The notes: a model not told the origin generated them from the letters alone. 44,438 nt of DNA from Lachnospiraceae bacterium (GCA_017962105.1 JAGCVY010000011.1:1-44438), one strand, 5' to 3'; shown: positions 15,750 to 24,721, numbered from the stretch's first letter. Program-made: numbers and translations.

Positions 15750-15783
15750 AAGGCGGAGCAGCTTAACCTGCCCCGCCTTTTTC
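15750..15783 (+). terminator. Terminator after the GH2 gene
   Basis: Hairpin AAGGCGGAGCAG (15750-15761) with CTGCCCCGCCTT (one mismatch), running into TTTTT. The convergent XRE/TPR gene ends at 15788 just beyond it. Confidence 0.8.
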
Positions 15784-15787
15784 TGTT

Positions 15788-16882
15788 CTACTCCACTGCG
15801 TGCTCCCTGAGTTTGCGAAGGATGTCCTGAAATCTCTCGTCATCCCTGATATAATCAAAGACTTTCTTCTCTTCGAGCAGTTTCATGTGAATGTATGCAG
15901 TGTTGCACGTATTGGTGCATAATACATCCCCTTGTTTCTGCTGAAGTCGGTTCACCATCAATGCGGTATAGTCAAAATTCAAATCTCTTACCCGGTCAAA
16001 CTCGAGCGTATGTTTGCAGCACTCTCTGAGCATCTCAATGGTTTTATCGGCATTTTGAACCTCCGAATGCACATGAGCCAGGCGATAGTAATTATTTGCC
16101 AGAGTATAATTGTCAAAGCCGTAGTTCCCGTCGGAATAGAGACGTTTTATGATATCGATCCCAAAGGTGTACGCTTCGACTGTTTCCTCATAGCTGAGCG
16201 TACTTTTACGAGGAATCCCGTATGCGGTCATTGCCGCCTCCCGGATCAGACTGTTCAGGTACTCCTGGCTTGCCTTAACTCCTTCTTCTCCGCTTAAAAC
16301 GTGACAGCGAAGGCCCATCTGATTCACATAAAAATTCCCGCCCATATCCGCATAATGAAGCGCCTTCTCATCATCGTTACCCTGGTAGGAATAACAAAGG
16401 ATCTGGATCGCGCTCTCCCGATACTCTTTATCGGTCGACTTTGCAATAATGGTTTCCCCCATTTCGGTAATGCGTCTGAGCTTATCCTCCGGCATCGGAT
16501 CTTCATAATTACTCGAATCCAGGGAAATCGCATACATCAACTTAACCATGACCCCGAAATCATTCGGAAACTCTTTGTATGCCTTCTCCCAAAGTTCGAG
16601 ATTTTTCTTCATATCGCCCTTGTTATTCAGCAGTTTGCTTTCATCCCTGTAGGCATTAATCTTCTCTTCAATCCGGGCTTTGTCCACACTAAGCAGTTCA
16701 TCCACGGTAATTCCGAAATACAGCGCGATTTTGGGAAGCAGCGTAATATCCGGGTACCCCTCGCCGCGTTCCCATTTCCCGACGGATTGGGGCGTGATAC
16801 TGAGATGATCTGCAAGGTCCTCCTGTGTGACATTCTTCTGTCTGCGCAGCGTGCGCAGTGTATTCTTCAGATCAATTTCCAT
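15788..16882 (-). CDS. XRE-family HTH regulator with TPR-like sensor domain
   Basis: A 364-residue protein. An N-terminal Cro/CI-type HTH (residues about 8-65: LRRQKNVTQEDLADHLSITPQSVGKWERGEGYPDITLLPKIALYFGI, quoted in part) is followed by about 290 helical residues with TPR character (NLELWEKAYKEFPNDFGVMV and similar). This layout matches standalone XRE/TPR regulators common in Clostridia; some respond to peptides, but no peptide gene is visible here. The ribosome site is AAAGGATGGG. It has a strong promoter (16926-16954) whose -10 box is flanked by an inverted repeat, suggesting autoregulation. Targets are unknown. Confidence 0.9.
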   Translation of the reverse strand: MEIDLKNTLRTLRRQKNVTQEDLADHLSITPQSVGKWERGEGYPDITLLPKIALYFGITVDELLSVDKARIEEKINAYRDESKLLNNKGDMKKNLELWEKAYKEFPNDFGVMVKLMYAISLDSSNYEDPMPEDKLRRITEMGETIIAKSTDKEYRESAIQILCYSYQGNDDEKALHYADMGGNFYVNQMGLRCHVLSGEEGVKASQEYLNSLIREAAMTAYGIPRKSTLSYEETVEAYTFGIDIIKRLYSDGNYGFDNYTLANNYYRLAHVHSEVQNADKTIEMLRECCKHTLEFDRVRDLNFDYTALMVNRLQQKQGDVLCTNTCNTAYIHMKLLEEKKVFDYIRDDERFQDILRKLREHAVE

Positions 16883-16908
16883 GATAATCCCATCCTTTGC
16901 TTTATTCC

Positions 16909-16954
16909 GTGATCACTTATCTGTGATTATAATAGCACAGAATCGTCTTTTCAA
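16909..16954 (-). promoter_or_regulatory. Promoter with palindromic operator over the -10 box
   Basis: Minus-strand -35 TTGAAA (16949-16954) and perfect -10 TATAAT (16926-16931), spacing 17 bp. The inverted repeat TCTGTG-N10-CACAGA (16920-16941) encloses the -10, and a palindrome GTGATCAC (16909-16916) lies just downstream. Likely repressor sites for the XRE/TPR protein (inference). A CGGAAAAT word is just upstream (16959-16966). Confidence 0.7.
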
Positions 16955-17001
16955 ACATCGGAAAATATGGTTTTCGTTGCTTTTTACAACTACTGGTTGT
17001 T

Positions 17002-17033
17002 TTTAAAAGAAAGGAACGGCTTTCACCGTTCCT
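17002..17033 (-). terminator. Terminator after the small XRE gene
   Basis: Stem AGGAACGG (17012-17019) with CCGTTCCT (17026-17033), followed on the minus strand by TTCTTTT. Confidence 0.85.
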
Positions 17034-17073
17034 CTTATACTCACATCTCATACGCTTCAGGGCATAACTCCGT

Positions 17074-17283
17074 TCATTCCTCCGGCTTGTACTCCATCAG
17101 ATCCCCGGGCTGACAATCCAGCACTTTACAGATTGCCTCCAGGGTCTCAAAGCGAATGCCCTTCATTTTCCCCGTCTTTAAGTTTGAGAGGTTCACGTTG
17201 GTCATGCCGACCTTCTCCGCCAGCTCGTTCAGGGACATTTTCCGATCCGCCATCATGCGGTCCAGTCTTATGATAATTCCCAT
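17074..17283 (-). CDS. Small XRE (YozG-type) HTH regulator
   Basis: A 69-residue protein made almost entirely of one Cro/CI-type helix-turn-helix (SLNELAEKVGMTNVNLSNLK, then TLEAICKVLDCQPGDLMEY). These minimal regulators are typically encoded next to DUF2975 membrane proteins, as here: the DUF2975 gene ends 55 bases upstream on the same strand and the two share a promoter. The membrane partner may control the regulator's activity, but that is inference. Arg14-Lys15-Met16 are encoded by a CGGAAAATG word. Confidence 0.92.
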   Translation of the reverse strand: MGIIIRLDRMMADRKMSLNELAEKVGMTNVNLSNLKTGKMKGIRFETLEAICKVLDCQPGDLMEYKPEE

Positions 17284-17338
17284 ACTCTTTCTCCGTTTCG
17301 TTGTGTCACGACTGCCACATAAGCTGCGTCTCCCATCG

Positions 17339-17950
17339 TCACGCGATGGAATCGATGTCCTCCTGAAGCTTTACGCCGTAGTCAAATACCTGCGCGATCA
17401 CCATGATGGCAAAGCCGATTACGAACATGTAGAAGCCCTCCATGGTGAGCGGAGTGCTCACGTAATCGAAGCGGAAAAATGTCATCAGGAACTTCACCAG
17501 ACCGGGTACGATGGCAAGCCCGAACTGCAGCACGCCGATCAGCCGGATCCGGTTCGCATTTTTGTGCGTGAACGGCGTCCCCTTCGAAGTGCTCATCACC
17601 ATGACGATGACAACGAGCATCATCGCTCCGAGGATTACACAAAATGCAAGCGAGCGTGCCGACTGGATCAGGTGACAATAGCGGTAATCGGTGTTGCCGT
17701 TGTCATCCAGAAGGCTGTAGAGGTTGTAATCGACATCCCCGTAGTCTTCGTTGTTTTTGTACAACCGATACACCTGCTGGTGGTTCTCAAGTGTATCCTC
17801 TTCCACAAGGCGGACATCGTAGGTGTCCTTCCCGGACACTGCCGCAACGATGAAATCCTTCGCCTGAAACAGCAGCAACAATATGATGGCCAGTGCTATG
17901 CCGGAGCAAACCTGTTGAAAAACAATACTCTTCTTTGACTTCTTATCCAT
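17339..17950 (-). CDS. DUF2975 family membrane protein
   Basis: A 203-residue integral membrane protein with about four transmembrane segments: near residues 14-35, 95-118 (LAFCVILGAMMLVVIVMVMS), 135-158 and 170-190. The loop between segments 1 and 2 (about 36-92) is polar and Asp/Tyr-rich and probably faces outside. DUF2975 has no established biochemical function. It is first in a two-gene operon with a YozG-type XRE regulator, a recurring pair that suggests signalling or membrane-linked regulation. AAGGAGGA precedes the ATG, and a TTGACA promoter lies 150 bp upstream. Confidence 0.88.
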   Translation of the reverse strand: MDKKSKKSIVFQQVCSGIALAIILLLLFQAKDFIVAAVSGKDTYDVRLVEEDTLENHQQVYRLYKNNEDYGDVDYNLYSLLDDNGNTDYRYCHLIQSARSLAFCVILGAMMLVVIVMVMSTSKGTPFTHKNANRIRLIGVLQFGLAIVPGLVKFLMTFFRFDYVSTPLTMEGFYMFVIGFAIMVIAQVFDYGVKLQEDIDSIA

Positions 17951-18091
17951 GATATTTCCTCCTTACGGGCGCAGGGAAAATCAATCCCTCACTTCCCATG
18001 CCGATATCCCTCGGCTTACCGTTATGATATCGCGCCTGCACTGCCGCTGATCGGACGGCTTGCGTTCGCGCAGTTCCCTGCCGGCAAGGAT

Positions 18092-18120
18092 ACCATACCA
18101 TGCTTTTACAAGTTTGTCAA
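18092..18120 (-). promoter_or_regulatory. Promoter of the DUF2975-XRE operon
   Basis: Minus-strand consensus -35 TTGACA (18115-18120) and -10 TATGGT (18092-18097), spacing 17 bp. The 324-bp gap 17951-18274 otherwise holds an AT-rich stretch (18115-18160) upstream of the promoter and the symporter terminator. I see no open reading frame or RNA gene in it. Confidence 0.65.
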
Positions 18121-18202
18121 TAACAATTTAAAGTTTTAGTTTAATTTTTTACAGTTTACGAAATCCACTCGGAAGCAAAATAAATGCGCAGGGGACTCCC
18201 GC

Positions 18203-18230
18203 AAAAAAGCGGCGCCGCAATGGCACCGCC
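18203..18230 (-). terminator. Terminator after the symporter gene
   Basis: GCGGTGCC/GGCGCCGC stem (one G-U pair) at about 18209-18229, followed on the minus strand by TTTTTT. Confidence 0.85.
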
Positions 18231-18274
18231 TTTTATGTAGGGATAGTTAGTTTTCCGTCTGTGGACAAAGTTTA

Positions 18275-19873
18275 TTATTTCTCTTCCAAACGCTCGCGCA
18301 TCTTGACTTCCGTCAGAACCTTCTGATCGTAGCATGCGAACATCGCATCGACCTTCGCGGCATCCGGTTTCTTCGTGATCAGGCTGACGATCGGAACAAG
18401 GATCAGGCCGCCGACCATGGAGACAACGCCGGAGTTGATGGAAGATTTGAAAACATATCCGATTACCGTGTCAGGGTTGAAGCTGAGCACCTTGAAGGAT
18501 ACCAGCAGCTGCATAATCGTCATGCAGATTGCGAAGAAGAAGCTTACCGCAACTGCGGGCTTCGTCACACGCTTGGAGTACAGGCCGTACAGAAACGGCG
18601 CAAGAAACGCACCGGCCATTGCACCCCAGGACACACCCATCATCTGAGCGATGAAGGTGATGTTCAGGCTGTCCTTGAGAACCGCAAGAACTGCGGAAAT
18701 AAGAACGAAGAAAATGATGAAGAGCCGCATGATACCGACCTTCTTCTTCTCACTCATCTCCTCCTTGGAAGCCGGAGCAATAACGTCGAGGGTGAGCGTG
18801 GAGCTCGAGGTGAGAACCAGAGACGACAGCGTCGACATGGATGCCGCAAGGACGAGCACGATCACAATGGAGATGATCACCGCAGGAAGCTCGGAGAGCA
18901 TCGCCGGGATAATGCTGTCAAACAGTACCTTGCCGTCTTTCATCTTAATGGCCGGGGAATCTGCAAAGAGACGGCCGAATCCGCCGAGGAAGTAGCATCC
19001 GCCTGCAACAACAATGGCGAAAAATGTCGAGATGATGGTGCCCTTCTTGATGGAATCCTCATTCTTGATGGAGTAGAATTTTCCGATCATCTGAGGAAGT
19101 CCCCAGGTACCGAGGGAGGTGAGCAATACGACGAACAGAAGCTGCAGCGGATCCGGTCCGAAGAAGCTTGCATAACCGCCGTTTAACTTGTCTCCGCTGG
19201 CCATAACGACCTCGCTTGCGGAGAGTTTTGCAATCGCCTGGGAGAACCCGCCGTTTTTCGCAAGAACCGCCAGAACAACGGAAACGATACCGACGAGCAT
19301 GATGATACCCTGAATGAAATCGTTGATAGCTGTTGCCATGTAACCGCCGAAGATGACGTAGATGGCGGTGAGCACTGCCATGATCGCGATAACTACCCAG
19401 TAGGGAATATCAAACACAATGTTGAACAGACTCGACAGACCGTTGTACAGGGAAGCCGTGTACGGAACCATGAACACGAACACGATGAATGCCGCGGCAA
19501 TCTTCAGTCCCTTCGAACCGAAGCGCTTCTCGAAGAAGTCGGGCATTGTCTTGGTGTCAAGGTGTCTTGTCATGATGCGCGTACGGCGTCCGAGGATCTC
19601 CCATGCGAGGAGCGAACCGATGAATGCGTTGCCGAGGCCGATCCAGGTGCTGGCAAGACCGAAGTTCCAGCCAAACTGGCCAGCGTAACCGACGAAGATA
19701 ACAGCCGAGAAATATGAGGTTCCGAAGGCAAATGCGGTAAGCCAGGGGCCGACGTTGCGTCCGCCGAGAACGAAACCGTTGACGTCGGTTGCATGCTTTT
19801 TGCAGCGCCAGCCGACAAAAATCATCAGGGAAAAGAAACACACCAAAAGAATGGATGTCAAAGCGATCAGCAT
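18275..19873 (-). CDS. Sodium:solute symporter (SSS family)
   Basis: A 532-residue transporter with about 13 predicted membrane helices, typical of the SSS (SLC5-like) family that couples Na+ entry to uptake of sugars, amino acids, vitamins or carboxylates. Family features seen: FVLGGRNVGPWLTAFAFGTSYFSA near residues 35-58 and the GGYMATAINDFIQG segment near 173-186. CGGAG precedes the ATG. It lies 50 bases downstream of an acyl-CoA synthetase gene on the same strand, so it may import the carboxylic acid that the synthetase activates (inference). A terminator follows directly. Confidence 0.9.
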   Translation of the reverse strand: MLIALTSILLVCFFSLMIFVGWRCKKHATDVNGFVLGGRNVGPWLTAFAFGTSYFSAVIFVGYAGQFGWNFGLASTWIGLGNAFIGSLLAWEILGRRTRIMTRHLDTKTMPDFFEKRFGSKGLKIAAAFIVFVFMVPYTASLYNGLSSLFNIVFDIPYWVVIAIMAVLTAIYVIFGGYMATAINDFIQGIIMLVGIVSVVLAVLAKNGGFSQAIAKLSASEVVMASGDKLNGGYASFFGPDPLQLLFVVLLTSLGTWGLPQMIGKFYSIKNEDSIKKGTIISTFFAIVVAGGCYFLGGFGRLFADSPAIKMKDGKVLFDSIIPAMLSELPAVIISIVIVLVLAASMSTLSSLVLTSSSTLTLDVIAPASKEEMSEKKKVGIMRLFIIFFVLISAVLAVLKDSLNITFIAQMMGVSWGAMAGAFLAPFLYGLYSKRVTKPAVAVSFFFAICMTIMQLLVSFKVLSFNPDTVIGYVFKSSINSGVVSMVGGLILVPIVSLITKKPDAAKVDAMFACYDQKVLTEVKMRERLEEK

Positions 19874-19923
19874 ATATACTCCGTTTCCGACAGGCGCACC
19901 GCGTCTGCCGCTATTGTTTTGTC

Positions 19924-21552
19924 TTACTTAATCTGTGCCTCCACAAGGCTGCCGCCGCAGTAGATCTGGCGGAGCTTCGGCTTCTCGATCTTGCCGGTGG
20001 GATTTCTCGGAACGTCGGCGAAGACGATTTTCCGAGGTCTCTTGTAGCGGGGAAGGTCAAGGCAGAAGTTGTTGATCTCCTCTTCCGTCGCCGTCATACC
20101 CTCTTTGATCTGGATGATGGCAAGCGTCACCTCGCCGAGACGTGCATCCGGGATACCGATAACCGCAACGTCCGCGATCTTGTCGTTCGCGCGGAGATAA
20201 TCCTCGATCTGCACGGGATAAATGTTCTCGCCGCCCATGATGATGACGTCCTTCTTGCGGTCTACAAGATAGATGAAGCCTTCCTCATCCTGCCTTGCCA
20301 TATCGCCGGTGTAAAGCCAGCCGTCGTCGGACAGGACAGCCTTCGTAGCAGCCTCATCCTTGTAGTAGCACTTCATAACGCCGGGGCCCTTGACGGCAAG
20401 CTCGCCGACCTCGCCCTGCGGAACGCTCTTTCTGTTCTCATCGACAATGTCGCACTGCCAGCCGTAACCCGGAACGCCGATGGCGCCGACTTTGCGGATG
20501 TTCTCGATCCCGAGATGTACGCAGCCGGGTCCGATGGACTCGGAAAGACCGTAGTTCGTATCGTAATCATGATTCGGAAAATGCTCTTTCCACCGCTTGA
20601 TCAGGCTCGGCGGAACGGGCTGTGCACCGACATGCATAAGTCTCCACTGGGAGAGCTCATACTTCGAGAGGTCGATCTCGCCGCGGTCGATGGTGTCAAG
20701 GATATCCTGTGCCCACGGCACCAGAAGCCATACGATCGTCGCCTTCTCGCGGGACACTGTCTCGATGATCCACTCGGGCTTAACGCCGCGGAGGAGGACT
20801 GCCTTGCTGGCGCTTAAGAGGCTTCCGAACCAGTGCATCTTCGCACCGGTGTGATACAAAGGCGGAATGCAGAGGAACACATCATCCTTCTTTTGTCCGT
20901 GATGCTTCTGCTCCGTAATGCAGGACGATACAAGCGCTCTGTGAGCGTGCAGGATCGCCTTCGGGAACCCCGTGGTACCCGACGAAAAATAAATTGCCGC
21001 ATCGTCATCGTCCGTCAGGGCGATATTCGGATTCTTGGAGGTGCAGTACGCTGCGTATTTTTCGTAGCTGTCCGCGAAGGACGGGCAGTCCTCGCCGACA
21101 TAGAACATCTCCTTCACCTTCGGGATACGGTTCGCGATCTCCTCGATACGGCCGACAAACTCCGGTCCGAACACGAGGACGCTGCAGTCGGCAAGATCGA
21201 GACAATACTTGATCTCGTCCGCGGTATATCGGTAATTCATGGGGACAGCCAACGCGCCGGTCTTCAATACGCCGAAATAGATCGGCAGCCACTCGAGGCA
21301 GTTCATGAGAAGGATGGCAACCTTGTCTCCCTTCTTCACGCCGCGGCTTAGGAGAAGGTTCGCAAACCGGTTGGATTTCCGGTCGAAATCCTCCCAGGTC
21401 ATCTCGCGGCGGTATTTCTCGTCGCGGTCGCTCTCGATGAGCTCATACTCTCTCCACGTGCGGCTCTGCTGCTCTGCGGGGTTGATCTCCACAAGGCAGA
21501 CTTCGTTTCCGTACAGCTGTGCGTTACGCACCAAATAATCGGTAATCGGCAT
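19924..21552 (-). CDS. AMP-forming acyl-CoA synthetase
   Basis: A 542-residue member of the ANL adenylating superfamily; it would activate a carboxylic acid with ATP and couple it to CoA. Core motifs are intact: A3 YFSSGTTGFPK, A5 NYGLSE, A7 YTGD, A8 DRKKDVIIMGGENIYP and the catalytic Lys in NPTGKIEKP. The pattern resembles medium/long-chain or carnitine/crotonobetaine-CoA ligases (FadD/CaiC type); the substrate cannot be read from sequence. The ATG at 21552 is preferred (GGGAGGA close upstream, family-like N-terminus MPITDYL) over an extension to 21579. It is the first gene of a probable operon with the Na+ symporter. Confidence 0.92.
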   Translation of the reverse strand: MPITDYLVRNAQLYGNEVCLVEINPAEQQSRTWREYELIESDRDEKYRREMTWEDFDRKSNRFANLLLSRGVKKGDKVAILLMNCLEWLPIYFGVLKTGALAVPMNYRYTADEIKYCLDLADCSVLVFGPEFVGRIEEIANRIPKVKEMFYVGEDCPSFADSYEKYAAYCTSKNPNIALTDDDDAAIYFSSGTTGFPKAILHAHRALVSSCITEQKHHGQKKDDVFLCIPPLYHTGAKMHWFGSLLSASKAVLLRGVKPEWIIETVSREKATIVWLLVPWAQDILDTIDRGEIDLSKYELSQWRLMHVGAQPVPPSLIKRWKEHFPNHDYDTNYGLSESIGPGCVHLGIENIRKVGAIGVPGYGWQCDIVDENRKSVPQGEVGELAVKGPGVMKCYYKDEAATKAVLSDDGWLYTGDMARQDEEGFIYLVDRKKDVIIMGGENIYPVQIEDYLRANDKIADVAVIGIPDARLGEVTLAIIQIKEGMTATEEEINNFCLDLPRYKRPRKIVFADVPRNPTGKIEKPKLRQIYCGGSLVEAQIK

Positions 21553-21624
21553 GATGTCCTCCCTATCACTAAACTTCATTTTCTGCCAGTCCCCGTATCT
21601 TCCGACGAAACAGTAAAAGACGGC

Positions 21625-21690
21625 AAAAGAAAAAGGCCTGACTTTGCCGATTGAAAGTGTAACGCTTTAACGCGACAAAGTCAAGCCTTA
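21625..21690 (-). terminator. Long-stem terminator after the anchored protein gene
   Basis: AAGGC(C)TGACTTTG (about 21633-21646) pairs with CAAAGTCA(A)GCCTT (21676-21689) around a 29-base loop. The minus strand then reads TTTTTCTTTT. The 5' region of the acyl-CoA synthetase gene begins right after it. Confidence 0.75.
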
Positions 21691-21738
21691 TTTTAGTTTT
21701 TCCGATATTTTCCAACCGTTTCTCTGTCGAACGAGCCA

Positions 21739-22953
21739 TCACGGTTCAGCAAGTTCAAACCGGTCGTACTCTGTTTTCTCCAGCGAAAGGGTTTCCTCCT
21801 TCGTGCCTCCGATGGGTTTGCGCTTGACGACAAGCCTGCCGTCCTCCTCGACGAATCGCAGATCGTAGCCTGACTGGTCAATTACCTGCTTTCTGTTCCC
21901 GGATATCAATAGGGCAACAGCGCCCCTGTAAGTATGGTCCATAGGATGCTGGAACGTCATACAGAACTCCGAACAACCATCACCGTCCAGGTCAGTCACA
22001 TAGGCGTTCAGGAATCTCCGGCCGCTGCATACCGGAAAGATCCCCGCATCCGTGTAGCGCTTGAGCGGCCATTCACCCGGAACCGGATAATAGTAATAAA
22101 ACCGCCCCTTGTCCACAACGTACACACACATCGACTCATCCTCACCGTCCTCCTCCAGACGGAGCAGCCGGCGAGTCTCCTCATCGCCCTTTGCAGAGTC
22201 GAACCAGCACTCGACCGGGTTACGGGCTGACGGCATCACCTCAACGGAATCCGTGGACGTCGGATTCGTGATCTCCTGGAACTCCAGTGTTTCGCCGGCG
22301 ATGACGATCCTGCCCCGCTGAGCAAATTTATACCCTTTCTTTCGCGTCGTCCGGATCACAACATCTTCGTCCGTTCCTTCAAACCATTCGTAGGTCAGAT
22401 CTTCGTCTCTCGACATGTCGCTTCGCATCTGACTGCCGAAGTCATACACCATGATCGTTTCCCTCTGCACATCACAGAACTCCGGAAGTCCGTCCCCGTT
22501 CAGATCCGTAAAATGCAAAGCTCCGTAGCTTGTATATGTGTCGGCAACCTTCTCTCCGTCGTAAAGGATGGTATACTCTCCCTGACCCATCCAAATGGGA
22601 TGAAGCGAATCCTCATTCCATGTGACTGTCCAGCCGGGGAGGTTAGAGACCGTGATCTCCGCGCTTACCACATAAAATCCCGGTATCTCCGTCTCCGGAA
22701 TATCCGAGACACTCCACGTCAGTCTCTCTTTCGGTCTCGACACCTCCGCCGTCTCCGTATTCACGGTTTCATCAAGCTCATAGGAGTATTTGACAGTGTA
22801 AACCACCATATCAGCCGGCACTTCGGTCACTTTCGGCGTCACCGGAGTCTCACCGGTATTCCTGACCGGCTTCAGTGCAATGACCAGCGCGATCACGGCA
22901 ATCAGCACCGTGGCCGCAATTCCGACGATCAAAAGGTTCCGTTTGGTGTTCAT
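21739..22953 (-). CDS. Membrane-anchored extracellular protein with DxDGDG-type repeats
   Basis: A 404-residue protein of unassigned function. An uncleaved N-terminal anchor (NLLIVGIAATVLIAVIALVIALK, about residues 6-28) is followed by a Pro/Thr linker and a large extracellular part. Two calcium-loop-like motifs, TDLNGDGLPEF and TDLDGDGCSEF, resemble FG-GAP/VCBS-type repeats. The ATG at 22953 has a G-rich ribosome site (GTGGGGGGC). A GTG at 23004, 6 bases after the GH43 stop, is an alternative start that would add 17 polar residues. It is downstream of, and probably co-transcribed with, the GH43 lipoprotein, suggesting a shared surface role in glycan handling. Confidence 0.72.
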   Translation of the reverse strand: MNTKRNLLIVGIAATVLIAVIALVIALKPVRNTGETPVTPKVTEVPADMVVYTVKYSYELDETVNTETAEVSRPKERLTWSVSDIPETEIPGFYVVSAEITVSNLPGWTVTWNEDSLHPIWMGQGEYTILYDGEKVADTYTSYGALHFTDLNGDGLPEFCDVQRETIMVYDFGSQMRSDMSRDEDLTYEWFEGTDEDVVIRTTRKKGYKFAQRGRIVIAGETLEFQEITNPTSTDSVEVMPSARNPVECWFDSAKGDEETRRLLRLEEDGEDESMCVYVVDKGRFYYYYPVPGEWPLKRYTDAGIFPVCSGRRFLNAYVTDLDGDGCSEFCMTFQHPMDHTYRGAVALLISGNRKQVIDQSGYDLRFVEEDGRLVVKRKPIGGTKEETLSLEKTEYDRFELAEP

Positions 22954-23010
22954 AATGCCCCCACTGTAAAACGATTTCTGTCTGTTTTCCCTTTCGTTTT
23001 TCACTCGGCC

Positions 23011-24651
23011 TTATTTTCCGAAGCTCCAGCTGCAGAAGTCATAACCGCTGCCTGCGAACAGGAAATACAGGTTGTGTACTCCCGTCACGGGTTTAAGAAG
23101 CTCCACCGTCACCTTGCCGCTGCCGGTCACTTCGGCGTAGCCGACGTCCTCGCCGTTTACGCTGTCAAGGCGGATTGCCAGGGCACCGTTTGTGGCTGCG
23201 CCATCTGCCACGGCAAACTCGGCGGAAAATGTCTTTGCGCCTTCCTCGCCGAAATCCACCTTGGAAATGTTGATCCAGTCGCCTGCATCAATTCCCGTGA
23301 CTACCATGTCGCCGGAGCCGTACTTCGTGGCGGTCTCGCCGACAGGTTTTGTCTCGATGCCGCCCATGGTGCGCATGGTCGCAGCGGGAACCGTCCGGTA
23401 CGGATCGAAGTTGTGAAGCTGCTTCACGCCCTCCTTCGTGCCCTTGCCCATGGAGATGGTACCGTCCTCATTGAGGCGCAGCTCGTCGATGTGCGTACAG
23501 CGGTAGCCGCCGCCCGTGCCGAGAGGCTGGTCAAGGATCTGCGAATGGTAGGTGATATAGTATTTTCCTTCAAATTCAAATATACAATGATGGTTGTTTC
23601 CGCCGGGTCCGAAATAAGCGCCCGGGTTTTTCAGGATCGCACCGGCATAGGTGTACGGTCCGAGGGGATTTTCCGAGGTCATATAGCAGATCTCACCGTT
23701 GTGCATGTCATAGTTCTTCTGGTTGACATGTCCGTCCACGTTGAAGTTGCTGCAATAGCTGTAGTAATAGGTATCCCCGATGCGGTTGATGCCGGAGTCC
23801 TCGAAGAGGAACGGAGGATCCAGGGAGATCGGATCGCCGTCGAGGGAGATCATGTCGTCGCCGAGCTTGACCACGCGGGCCGTGATGGGATGCTCGATCT
23901 GCTCGGCGCTGGGTTGGTTTCCTCCGGGAACACCGCCGCCCACATAGAGGTAAGCGGAGCCGTCGTTATCCACCAGAACCGCGGGGTCGAACAGCCATGT
24001 GACATCGGCGCAGTTCGGGGTATTGCGGCTGATGAGCGCCTTGTTGATCGGATCGGTGAACGGTCCCACAGGGCTGTCAGCGCGGAGAACTCCGATACCG
24101 TTTCCGCTGTTGGCAAAATACAGGAAGAACTGCATTTTCCCGTCGATTTCCTTGCAGGCAGCCGCCGGTGCCCAGGAGTTTCCGCCCCATTTGGCAGCTC
24201 CCGAATAGCCTGCCGCCTTGATGGAGCCGTGATCGGTCCAGTTCACAAGATCGTCAGAGGAGATCACGTTGATCGTGTTAATCTTCTGGTAAGAGTTGGC
24301 CTTCGGCGAACCGTCGGCATTCGTCTCGATCACATCTCCGGTCATATAGATATACACGCGTCCGTCGTACACCAGCGCATACGGATCCGCGCCGAGCCGC
24401 TGCACCATCAGCGGGTTGTTGTAGATCGGAAGTTTGAGTGTATCCGCGTGCTTCTGCTCCGCAAAAACCTTGCTCCATTTTTCCGCAACGCTCACCGTCG
24501 GCGTAGCCGTCGGAGCAGACGTCGAAGTCGCGGTGCTCACGGGCGTAGCGGTTACCGAATCGTTGTTCATAGTCTTATCCTCCTTACAGCCGCTCAGAGT
24601 CACGGCACATAGCATTAGTATTGTACACCATTTCCATCCGTTTTTCATCAT
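23011..24651 (-). CDS. GH43 family lipoprotein glycosidase with C-terminal CBM6-like module
   Basis: A 546-residue exported enzyme. Signal peptide with lipobox LSGC (Cys22), Ser/Thr/Pro linker (30-55), five-bladed GH43 propeller (about 70-420) and a C-terminal beta-sandwich (440-546) with the VDFGEEGAKTF pattern of CBM6-like modules. The GH43 triad is visible: Asp89 (GADPYAL), Asp222 (FDPAVLVDNDG) and Glu284 (FEDSGINRIG). Expected activity is on arabinose- or xylose-containing plant glycans (beta-xylosidase or arabinofuranosidase); the exact specificity is not readable. GAGG lies 4 bases before the ATG at 24651 and 7 before an adjacent ATG at 24648. The last codons are GGA AAA TAA, another copy of the repeated word. 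Confidence 0.92.
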   Translation of the reverse strand: MMKNGWKWCTILMLCAVTLSGCKEDKTMNNDSVTATPVSTATSTSAPTATPTVSVAEKWSKVFAEQKHADTLKLPIYNNPLMVQRLGADPYALVYDGRVYIYMTGDVIETNADGSPKANSYQKINTINVISSDDLVNWTDHGSIKAAGYSGAAKWGGNSWAPAAACKEIDGKMQFFLYFANSGNGIGVLRADSPVGPFTDPINKALISRNTPNCADVTWLFDPAVLVDNDGSAYLYVGGGVPGGNQPSAEQIEHPITARVVKLGDDMISLDGDPISLDPPFLFEDSGINRIGDTYYYSYCSNFNVDGHVNQKNYDMHNGEICYMTSENPLGPYTYAGAILKNPGAYFGPGGNNHHCIFEFEGKYYITYHSQILDQPLGTGGGYRCTHIDELRLNEDGTISMGKGTKEGVKQLHNFDPYRTVPAATMRTMGGIETKPVGETATKYGSGDMVVTGIDAGDWINISKVDFGEEGAKTFSAEFAVADGAATNGALAIRLDSVNGEDVGYAEVTGSGKVTVELLKPVTGVHNLYFLFAGSGYDFCSWSFGK

Positions 24652-24715
24652 TTTTCCTCGCAGATCAACACTTCGTTTTTGTCCGGCATTCGCGATCCTG
24701 CCGTTGCGCATCTCT

Positions 24716-24721
24716 ATTATA
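24716..24721 (-). promoter_or_regulatory. Possible -10 element of the GH43 operon
   Basis: Perfect TATAAT on the minus strand, about 65 bp upstream of the GH43 start. I do not see a convincing -35 at the right distance, which could mean activator dependence. Confidence 0.4.

Noticed and set aside
17951-18274. Possible small gene or RNA in the 324-bp gap
   Set aside because: No frame with a ribosome site and no structured RNA other than the symporter terminator; the gap is explained by a promoter and an AT-rich upstream stretch.
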